Assembly (NCBI RefSeq): GCF_900115565.1 | Contig: NZ_FOWW01000001.1 | Span: 965,462 to 1,029,461, forward strand | DNA from: Amycolatopsis arida | GTDB lineage: Bacteria; Actinomycetota; Actinomycetes; Mycobacteriales; Pseudonocardiaceae | Reading direction: 5' to 3' | Length of the DNA: 64,000 bases | Part shown: positions 9,018 to 15,842 of the stretch, piece by piece | How the letters are laid out: every line of letters starts with the position of its first letter | Position numbering within the stretch: the stretch's first letter is position 1 | Translations under genes and position numbers: made by a program | The notes under the pieces: generated by a model | What the model was told of the DNA's origin: nothing | Databases searched by the model: none | Seen by the model: only the letters and a program-made list of their open reading frames with translations

Positions 9018-10057
9018 GCGGTAACACCTCCTAGGGAAACGAACTCTGCGGCGATGCGTTGCCGCCACACCTCGTAGGCCGGCAGCTCACCGTCCACCGG
9101 CGACTCCGGCCGGAGCCGCTGGGTGAGCTCCGCGGCCCGCACCGCCGACGTGCCGCAGAGCACCTGGGCGGCCCGCTCGGTGTGCGGCACCAGCAGCTCG
9201 GCGCGCACCCTGGCCTCGGCGGCGAAGGCGGCGCCCTGGGCGACCTGGGCCCGGTGCTCGCCAGCGCGCTCGCGCAGCAGCACCAGCTCCGCGCTGTCGC
9301 CACCACCGGCGTAGGCGGCGGCGAGGCCGACACCGCCGTACAGGTCCGCGTGCCGCTTCCGGGGGAACCGGTCGATCAACTCGGTGACGCGCCGGGGGTC
9401 GGTGCCCCCGACGAACCACAGGGCGCGGCCGATGCCCTGGTCGATCGCGGAGTCGGCGTACCCGCGGGCATCGGCCGGCCAGGGGAAGGCGGGTTCCCGG
9501 TAGTGCTCGTGCACGTAGCGGCGGGTGGCGAAGTAGGCCTGGTGGAACCCGTAGCCGTCGAGGATCAGCCAGCGCAGCAACGGGTCGAACACGTCGCCGC
9601 GGGGCCAGCGGAACCGGGGCAGCCTGGCCATCGCCCACCCGATCCCGACGTAGACCATGTAGACGTGCCGCTGCGCCCTGCCGGCGAGGAAGTCGACGAC
9701 GTGCCGACCGCCGCCGAGCGGAAGGCCGTCGAGCATCGCGTACCCCATGGCCGCGCCCTCGTAGGCGAACCCCTGGAACCGGGTGGGCACCTGCTCCAGC
9801 CGCGCCTCCGCGGCGGCGACGTCCCGCGCCTCGACGGCGTACGCGTAACCGTCCAGAAACGTCCGTCCGACCGTCTCGAGCAATTCCTGAGCCTGCGGGC
9901 TCTTCTTGTGGAAACCGCGGACGTCGAGCGAGGTCGCCGAGACGTTCGGAGTGAGAATTCGGCGCCTGAGGGCGCGCCAACCGTTGCCCAACTCGCTCTC
10001 CCCCTCATCGGGTGGAAATCCTGGCGAAAAACTGCCGGAGTTCATCGTGACGATCAC
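9014..10057 (-). CDS. DUF1702 family protein (UnbL-like), copy 1
   Basis: A soluble protein of 343-347 residues. The start may be GTG at 10057 or ATG at 10045; neither has a clear ribosome site. Conserved DUF1702 blocks are visible: QGFAYEGAAMGYAMLDGLP, YVGIGWAMARLPR, DGYGFHQAYFATRRYV and DQGIGRALWFVGG. The DUF1702/UnbL (E3) family accompanies enediyne polyketide synthases, and its activity is not established. It shares all these blocks with the neighbouring gene at 10104-11093, so the two are diverged paralogues that may work as a heterodimer. Its stop overlaps the UnbV-like start. Confidence 0.85.
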   Translation of the reverse strand: MIVTMNSGSFSPGFPPDEGESELGNGWRALRRRILTPNVSATSLDVRGFHKKSPQAQELLETVGRTFLDGYAYAVEARDVAAAEARLEQVPTRFQGFAYEGAAMGYAMLDGLPLGGGRHVVDFLAGRAQRHVYMVYVGIGWAMARLPRFRWPRGDVFDPLLRWLILDGYGFHQAYFATRRYVHEHYREPAFPWPADARGYADSAIDQGIGRALWFVGGTDPRRVTELIDRFPRKRHADLYGGVGLAAAYAGGGDSAELVLLRERAGEHRAQVAQGAAFAAEARVRAELLVPHTERAAQVLCGTSAVRAAELTQRLRPESPVDGELPAYEVWRQRIAAEFVSLGGVTA

Positions 10058-10103
10058 GACCCCGGCGCGGCTACTCCGGAAATGCGGACCGGTCGTTACC
10101 CGG

Positions 10104-11093
10104 TCACTTGTCGTCGAAATGCGACCGGATCGCCCGTCGCCACAGCTCGTACGGAGGAACGGCCGGGTCGGCGGGGTCGGACGAGTCCGCCGTGACCTCC
10201 GTGCGGTCGGCGAGCGCCACCGCGTCGGCGACCGACAGCTCGGCCACGGCGGTGAGGGCCGGCGCGGTGTGCGGCGGCAGGTGGCCGGCGTGGTCCCGGG
10301 CCTTCACCGCGAACACCGCGCCCAGCGCCAGGTCAGCGGCGTGCGAACCGGCCAGGATCCGCAGCTTGGCGAGGTCGTCGGGCGGGCAGCCACCGGCGAA
10401 GGTGGCGGCCAGTCCCACCCCGCTCCACAGGTCGGCCCAGCGGTGCGGGCCGAACCGTTCGACGGCCACCGCCACGTCACCGGCCCTGGCCCCGTGGATG
10501 AACCACAGCGCCCTGCCGATGCCCTGGTCCACCGCCCGCGGGAAGTAGTCCGGGGCGCCCGCCCACGGGTAGGGCCTCGGCACCCGCTGCTCGTCAACCC
10601 AGCGGCGGGTGTCGAAGTAGGCCCGGTCGAACCCGTAGCCGTCGACCGCCAGCCAGGTCATCGTCGGGTGGTAGCGCTCGCCGGGCAGGTCCGGCAGCAC
10701 CGCCTTCCACAGTGGGCGCGGAAGCCGGGCCATGGCGAACCCGATGCCGATGTAGGTGAGGAAGAGGTGCGGCCGGCCGGGACCGGACAGCAGCTCGGCG
10801 GTTCGGTCCCTCCGCCCGCCGGGCATGGAGTCCACAATCGAGAACGCCATCGCGGCGCCCTCGTAGGCGAACCCGCGCAGCTCCGGCTCCACCATGGCCA
10901 GGCGCCGTTCGATCTCCTCCAGCGCGGGCGCCTCGACCGCCCACTCGAACCCGCACACCACGGCCTGCGGGATGCGTTCTAACCGCTCGACCGCCTCCGG
11001 CTCGGCCGGAGGAAAGCCACGGGCCCGGAAGCTCACGTCGGTCAGGGAGGGCGCCAGGAAGTACCGGCGCAGCGTGCCGAGGAACGTGGACAT
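10104..11093 (-). CDS. DUF1702 family protein (UnbL-like), copy 2
   Basis: A 329-residue soluble protein starting with ATG at 11093, eight bases after AAGGAGG. It repeats the DUF1702 blocks of its neighbour: RGFAYEGAAMAFSIVDSMP, YIGIGFAMARLPRPLW, DGYGFDRAYFDTRRWV and DQGIGRALWFIHG, then a variable C-terminus ending in PYELWRRAI. The stop is 46 bp before the next DUF1702 start. It is the first structural gene after the AraC-type regulator (47 bp gap), so it probably lies on the same transcript. Function is unknown; by family it is tied to enediyne-type or related pathways. Confidence 0.85.
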   Translation of the reverse strand: MSTFLGTLRRYFLAPSLTDVSFRARGFPPAEPEAVERLERIPQAVVCGFEWAVEAPALEEIERRLAMVEPELRGFAYEGAAMAFSIVDSMPGGRRDRTAELLSGPGRPHLFLTYIGIGFAMARLPRPLWKAVLPDLPGERYHPTMTWLAVDGYGFDRAYFDTRRWVDEQRVPRPYPWAGAPDYFPRAVDQGIGRALWFIHGARAGDVAVAVERFGPHRWADLWSGVGLAATFAGGCPPDDLAKLRILAGSHAADLALGAVFAVKARDHAGHLPPHTAPALTAVAELSVADAVALADRTEVTADSSDPADPAVPPYELWRRAIRSHFDDK

Positions 11094-11140
11094 CAGAGCC
11101 TCCTTGGGCGGGGACGCCGGCGCGCCCTGCTGGTTCTGGC

Positions 11141-11965
11141 TTAGGCGGCGATCCGCAACGCGGGGCGGCGGGGCACGTTCAGCCGACCGCTGTCGGAGGA
11201 GGTCTGGGTGGCCAGCGTGATGGCGATCGGCGGGTCGGTGGGCTGCAGTTCCCGCAGGCGCAGGTGGATGTGCACCGGCCGGCCCCGCACCACGGTCACC
11301 TGATGACGTGTCGTGCCGAGGTAGACCGGTCTGCCGGGGAGGCCGTCCGCCCGTTCCGCCGCCGCGATGACGTGCCAGCGGCCCGGCGGGACGTTCGGGA
11401 TGGTCATCCGGGTGGAGCCGGTGTACGGCAACGCGGTGAACGCGACCGGGCCGCACTGCGGAATCCGTTCGGGGAACACACCGACCAGCACGTGCGCGGG
11501 GCAGACCGCCGGCGGCAGCTCGAGAACTCCGGTGATCGTGGTGCTTCCCGGGTGCGGTCTCGACGTACAGCTCTTGCCGGCGTTGCGCAGGGCCTCCAGC
11601 GAAGGCAGCCGAAAGAAGTCGTGGGCGAGCGCGAGCAGAAGTTCACCCACCGCCGGGTCGCGGTACTGGGTGGGGGTCATCCCGACGGCCCTGGTGAACC
11701 GGGTGGTGAACGTGCCGACGCTGCTGTAGCCGATGCTGCACACGATGTCGGACACGGTCAGCGAAGTGGTCAACAGCAACCGCTTCGCCTCGAACATCCG
11801 GATCGCGGTGAGGTAGCGGCCCGGCGTCACCCCCGTCGCCTTCGCGAAGATGCGGGAGAAGTGGAACTGGCTGACGAACACCTCCGCCGCCAGCTCCTCA
11901 AGCGTGATCGGGTCGAAGTAGCGCTCCCGCATCGCCTTGATCACCTGCTGGACAGGAAGCTGCAT
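11141..11965 (-). CDS. AraC-family transcriptional regulator (N-terminal HTH)
   Basis: A 274-residue regulator with the two helix-turn-helix motifs of the AraC family at the N-terminus (residues 1-100): ITLEELAAEVFVSQFHFSRIF and then LTVSDIVCSIGYSSVGTFTTRF. Most AraC proteins carry this domain at the C-terminus; here a 150-residue C-terminal region of unknown fold follows, rich in beta strands (TRMTIPNVPPGRWHVIAAAE). That region could sense a ligand of the pathway. The ATG at 11965 follows AAGGAGGGG. As the first gene of the operon at 1-11,965 it is the obvious candidate pathway regulator and may control its own promoter in the 11,966-12,364 interval. Confidence 0.88.
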   Translation of the reverse strand: MQLPVQQVIKAMRERYFDPITLEELAAEVFVSQFHFSRIFAKATGVTPGRYLTAIRMFEAKRLLLTTSLTVSDIVCSIGYSSVGTFTTRFTRAVGMTPTQYRDPAVGELLLALAHDFFRLPSLEALRNAGKSCTSRPHPGSTTITGVLELPPAVCPAHVLVGVFPERIPQCGPVAFTALPYTGSTRMTIPNVPPGRWHVIAAAERADGLPGRPVYLGTTRHQVTVVRGRPVHIHLRLRELQPTDPPIAITLATQTSSDSGRLNVPRRPALRIAA

Positions 11966-12364
11966 GGCCCCTCCTTGCCACGTCGAAGACGGGATCAGGC
12001 CCCTGTCCCGTCACCCCCGGGTCGGTGCCGGGAGATGCCGTGCCGGTCGACGAACGATCCGTCAGCCCGACTACCCGAGCTGGCGTCCGCGAGGCTCAGG
12101 GTCCCTCCACCGGAGCACGCCTTCCACCGGTCCGGTGATGCGGTTATCCCTTATCGCGCCGTGATCTCGAGTGATGGAGCTAGCATGACCCACAGGGCTC
12201 TTTGGGAGGTCAAAGTGGGTTCGAGGGCGAGGTGAATCAGTAATAGGTGAGCCGGGTAGGAGCTGAAAACGGCACCGTCTGTCAACAGACCTACCCGAAT
12301 GCAGTAAGGACATAGCCCGAACGGAGTGACTCCGTTCGGACGAGGCGAGAACGAAGGGCGGACA
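11966..12364. promoter_or_regulatory. Divergent promoter region with dyad symmetries
   Basis: A 399-bp non-coding interval between the AraC-type gene (minus) and the response-regulator gene (plus). The half near the response regulator is less GC-rich than its surroundings. It holds a perfect dyad with 11-bp arms at 12317-12327 and 12329-12339, and a nested inverted repeat with outer arms CGGGTAGG (12253-12260) and CCTACCCG (12290-12297) around GTCTG/CAGAC. These may be operators or RNA hairpins in the leader of the response-regulator transcript. No convincing -35/-10 pair was assigned. Confidence 0.55.
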
Positions 12365-12970
12365 TTGATCAAGGTCCTGCTGGCCGAGGACGTGCACATG
12401 GTTCGCGGCGCGTTGATCGCGCTGCTGGGCCTGGAGCCGGACATCGAGGTGGTCGCCGACGTGGCGTCTGGGGACGAGATCCTGCCGACCGCCCACAAGC
12501 ACCGGCCCGATGTCGCGGTCATCGACATCGACCTGCCCGGCAAGGACGGGCTGACCGCGGCGACCGAGATCCACGAGGCGCTCCCGGACTGCCGCACCCT
12601 GATCCTGACCAGCCTCGGCCGGCCCGCCACCGTGCGCAGGGCGCTCGCCGCCAGGGTCAACGGCTTCATGCTCAAGGACGCGCCCGCGGACAAGCTCGCG
12701 AACGCCATCCGGGACGTGACCGCCGGCCGGCGGGTGGTGGACAGCCAGCTCGCCCTCACCGCCTGGGACACCGCCGACTGCCCGCTGACCAGGCGGGAGC
12801 TGGAGATCCTCCGGCTGGCAGCCGCCGGCCACAACGCCGCGGACATCGCCGCCCAGCTGTTCCTCTCCCCCGGGACCGTCCGGAACTACCTGACGACGGT
12901 GGTGAACAAGCTCAACGCCCGCAACCGGGTGGACGCGATCCGGATCGCCCGCGAGTCGGACTGGCTGTGA
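12365..12970 (+). CDS. NarL/FixJ-type response regulator
   Basis: A 201-residue two-component response regulator. The receiver domain (1-120) has the acidic pair at AED (near residue 7), the phospho-acceptor Asp in VIDIDLPG, the conserved Thr/Ser in LTS and Lys in LKD. A LuxR-type helix-turn-helix follows (LTRRELEILRLAAAGHNAADIAAQLFLSPGT... near 145-175). The start chosen is TTG at 12365, nine bases after GAAGG; an in-frame GTG at 12326 falls inside a palindrome and is less likely. It converges on the histidine kinase gene at 12980 with a 9-bp gap, an unusual orientation for a cognate pair. DesR-like systems are the closest type. Confidence 0.88.
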   Translation: MIKVLLAEDVHMVRGALIALLGLEPDIEVVADVASGDEILPTAHKHRPDVAVIDIDLPGKDGLTAATEIHEALPDCRTLILTSLGRPATVRRALAARVNGFMLKDAPADKLANAIRDVTAGRRVVDSQLALTAWDTADCPLTRRELEILRLAAAGHNAADIAAQLFLSPGTVRNYLTTVVNKLNARNRVDAIRIARESDWL

Positions 12971-12979
12971 CCCGGCGGG

Positions 12980-14212
12980 TCAGCCGACCGGCACGGTCCC
13001 GGCCAGCGGCACCTCCGCGCGCAGCCGGAACTCCCCGTCGGACTCGGTAGCCGCGGTGAGCGACCCGCCCAGCGTCTCCACGCGATGCGAGAGGTTGCGG
13101 ATCCCGCTGCCCCGACTCGGCTGCGGATCACGCTCGACCCCGTCGTTGACGATCTCCAGCAGGGCCACCCGGTCGACTCTCCGGACGGTGATGTCGCAGC
13201 GCTCCGCCTTGCTGTGCCGCAGCACGTTGGTCACCCCCTCGCGCAGCACCGTGGCGAGGACGCTGCCCACCGGCCGGGGGAGGTCCCGCACCTCGCGTTC
13301 GAGCCGCACGTCGATGTCGGCCGCGCTGAGCAGGGATCGCGCGGCCTGGCACTCCTCCTCGAACGAGAGGTCGCGGGACCCGCTGGCGACCGCGCGGGCA
13401 TCGGCCATCGCGCGCCGGGAGACGGCCAGGATCTCGGCGAGCTCGGACCGCGCGCGGTCGGGATGGTCCTTGAGCAGCCGGTCCGCCAGCTCGCACTTCA
13501 GCGCGATCGCGGACAGGCTGAGCCCGAGCAGGTCGTGCACGTCACGGGCGAACCGCAGCCGCTCCTCGGCCACCGCCAGCCGGGCCAGCTCGCCCCGGGC
13601 GGCGTGCAGCTCGTGGACCAGGCGGACCAGGCGGGTGAGACCGAACACGACCAAGCCGGTGATGACCACCGAGATCATCAGGTGGACCACGGTCAACGGA
13701 TCCTGGTCGTACCGCAGTCCCAACCCACCGATGCTCGCCACGACTCCCGCCGCCAGGGGTATCGCGACCTTGGGAGTCAGCGCGACCAACAGGCTGCCGA
13801 CCAGGAAGCCCGGGACTCCGACCCAGGTGTAGCCGTACTGCAGGATGGGCAGATAGACCAGCGCGGCCTGCGCCGTCAGGACCATCGCGGTCGGCATGGG
13901 GCGGAAGCGGAGCTTGGGCCGGCTGATGTAGCCGAGTTGCAGCGCCAGCAGCGCGGCCACGTAGACCGCGCCGAGGGCGACCTGGACCGGAGGTTCGTTC
14001 ACGCGCAACAGGCTGAGCACGGAGACGACGGCGAGCGTCGCGAAGACGGCCGTCACGATGCCGTACGCCATCCTCGGTGCCAGGCTCACCCCCAGCCGGT
14101 CGTCCACACCCACCGAGCTTTCCGACGCGAAGACCCGATCCACTGCTCTGTTCGTCGTATCATCGGCACTCGATTGGCGTACGGTTCCCTGGTCGCGGCC
14201 CGCGTCGTTCAT
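12980..14212 (-). CDS. Sensor histidine kinase (HisKA_3, DesK-like)
   Basis: A 410-residue sensor kinase starting with ATG at 14212 after GGGGAGA. About six membrane segments (residues 50-200) form the sensor part without a large outer loop. A short coiled linker (LVRLVHELHAARGELARLAVAEERL) leads to the HisKA_3 dimerisation domain, with the phosphorylated His in FARDVHDLLG. The ATPase has an N-box (LREGVTNVLRHS) and a G-box (GSGIRNLSHRV). The membrane-only sensor suggests a signal within or close to the membrane. The neighbour at 12365 is the natural partner, although the two genes are convergent. Confidence 0.9.
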   Translation of the reverse strand: MNDAGRDQGTVRQSSADDTTNRAVDRVFASESSVGVDDRLGVSLAPRMAYGIVTAVFATLAVVSVLSLLRVNEPPVQVALGAVYVAALLALQLGYISRPKLRFRPMPTAMVLTAQAALVYLPILQYGYTWVGVPGFLVGSLLVALTPKVAIPLAAGVVASIGGLGLRYDQDPLTVVHLMISVVITGLVVFGLTRLVRLVHELHAARGELARLAVAEERLRFARDVHDLLGLSLSAIALKCELADRLLKDHPDRARSELAEILAVSRRAMADARAVASGSRDLSFEEECQAARSLLSAADIDVRLEREVRDLPRPVGSVLATVLREGVTNVLRHSKAERCDITVRRVDRVALLEIVNDGVERDPQPSRGSGIRNLSHRVETLGGSLTAATESDGEFRLRAEVPLAGTVPVG

Positions 14213-14380
14213 TGCGTCTCCCCTCGCAGCCGCGTAACGCAACTGACCTGGCTCGACCCTACGTAACCCGAGACAACGGAGCAATTGCCGTAACGAGACC
14301 TCCGCGCTCGGCCTGTCGCTCGGCCCGCCGCGTCATTCCCCGCTACTGGAATTCCGTTCGGCAACACGGTGTTCGCTCGT

Positions 14381-15811
14381 TCAGCCGAGAGAGTCGAGGA
14401 CGCACTCCCCAACGCTGACTTCGGCTGGGGAGTCGATGCGCAACAATCGGTCCACCGTTCCGCTGGCGTCGACCGGAACCGCGTGCGCCGACAGTCCCAT
14501 CGCCTTCGCCACCAGGTAGAGGGTCTGTTGCAGCGCGCCGACGTGGGTGAGCGTGGTCGCGTAGGCGGCCCCACCGAAGATCCAGGCGACGCGCTCCATC
14601 CTGCTGGTGAGCGTGAGCAGCGCGGGCGGTCGGCGCACGCCGCCCGCCGCGACCTTGGCCATGTCCAGCAGAATGCCCGGTGCCGCGCGGTCGTCATTGA
14701 CCATGGTCAGCACGTGGTCCAGCGGGTCGTAGTGGTAGACGGCCTCGGGCAGCCCGGCGCACCGCCCGACGCTGACGTAGATCTCGAGCTCGTAGAGGCA
14801 CGCGACGTTGAAGTACGGCCGTTGCGACGCTTCGTGACTGGTCCCGGTGTGCAGGTAGGCCGGCCTCACGGACCTGACTCGCGCACTGCGGTAGAGCAGC
14901 CCGCCCAGCTGCTCGAGGGTCAGCATCCGGTCCGACAGCTCCGGGCAGCCGTGCTCGGACTCGAGCAGCGCCGTCAGCGAGGGCTCGTCCGCACCGGCTG
15001 GGCGCGGCTCCGGCCGCGGTAGCGGGAACCGCTTTCCCGCCGGCACCGGCTTGCACACCGTCGGCGGCGCGGCGAGCGCACCGCTGACGAGTGCCTCCGA
15101 CGGCGGATCCGCGTGCCGGGACCTGCTGCGGGTGTGGAACAGCAGCTCGTGGTGCGCCCACAACCGCAGCACCGGGTCGCGGTCTTCGGCGAAGTGGCCG
15201 TCCGGCTCGCCGACGACCACGACGGCGGCCGCGACCAGGAACTCCACGATGTCGGCGACCACCGGGGTGGGCGCCGGCGAACCGGGCCGGAGCTGGTGGA
15301 CCGGCGCGGGCACGCCCAGTGCCGCGGCGACCCGGGTGGCCAGGGGCTGGTGCAGATGCACCTGGTAGGAGGCACCCGGCGCGTCCACCACCAGCTCACC
15401 CTCGACAGTCCGCAGCGTGGCGAACCGGGACAGCCGCACCGGCCGCCCCGGTGGGATCGGCGCCGAGCGGAACGCGGCGGTCGGCGAGACCGGCACCGCG
15501 GACAGCAGCGGGGCCTGGCCGTCGTGCAGCGCGAGCGAGTGCACCAACGACCCGCCGAGCAGCTCCAGCACGCCGGTCAATCGCTGCTCCACCGCGCCGG
15601 TGCCCCGCGCGATGTTGGCCAGCGACACCGGCCCGAAGCTCATCCGGCGCAGCAACTCCCGAACGACCTCGTCCGCACCACCCAAGTGCACCTCGCCCCA
15701 TCGGCTGACGACCTGCAGTGGGCCGTCGGGATCGCCTTCCACCAGCGTGTCCTCGCTCAGCGACCACCGTCGGACGGTAGCCGGAACGGAACGGTTCGAC
15801 GAGGAATCCAC
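14381..15811 (-). CDS. SagB-type FMN dehydrogenase for azoline oxidation
   Basis: A 476-residue protein starting with GTG at 15811 after GGAGGAG. The C-terminal half (from about residue 275) has nitroreductase/SagB features: PLPRPEPRP then SLTALLESE, LTLEQLGGLLYRSARVRSVRPAYLHTG, the YHYDPLDHVL motif, and FGGAAYATTLTHVGALQQTLYLVAKAMGL near the end. SagB-type enzymes use FMN to oxidise azolines to azoles in ribosomal peptides. The N-terminal 250 residues form a second domain with an HTH-like and a diverged nitroreductase-like part. It lies 31 bp downstream of the YcaO gene, so the pair would form cyclodehydratase plus dehydrogenase. The leader-peptide substrate is uncertain. Confidence 0.82.
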   Translation of the reverse strand: MDSSSNRSVPATVRRWSLSEDTLVEGDPDGPLQVVSRWGEVHLGGADEVVRELLRRMSFGPVSLANIARGTGAVEQRLTGVLELLGGSLVHSLALHDGQAPLLSAVPVSPTAAFRSAPIPPGRPVRLSRFATLRTVEGELVVDAPGASYQVHLHQPLATRVAAALGVPAPVHQLRPGSPAPTPVVADIVEFLVAAAVVVVGEPDGHFAEDRDPVLRLWAHHELLFHTRSRSRHADPPSEALVSGALAAPPTVCKPVPAGKRFPLPRPEPRPAGADEPSLTALLESEHGCPELSDRMLTLEQLGGLLYRSARVRSVRPAYLHTGTSHEASQRPYFNVACLYELEIYVSVGRCAGLPEAVYHYDPLDHVLTMVNDDRAAPGILLDMAKVAAGGVRRPPALLTLTSRMERVAWIFGGAAYATTLTHVGALQQTLYLVAKAMGLSAHAVPVDASGTVDRLLRIDSPAEVSVGECVLDSLG

Positions 15812-15842
15812 CTCGTTCTCCTCCGGGAATCGGGCCGCTCGT

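Noticed and set aside
1..11965. Enediyne biosynthetic cluster in the strict sense
   Set aside because: No polyketide synthase or TEBC thioesterase is visible, so only the accessory cassette is claimed.
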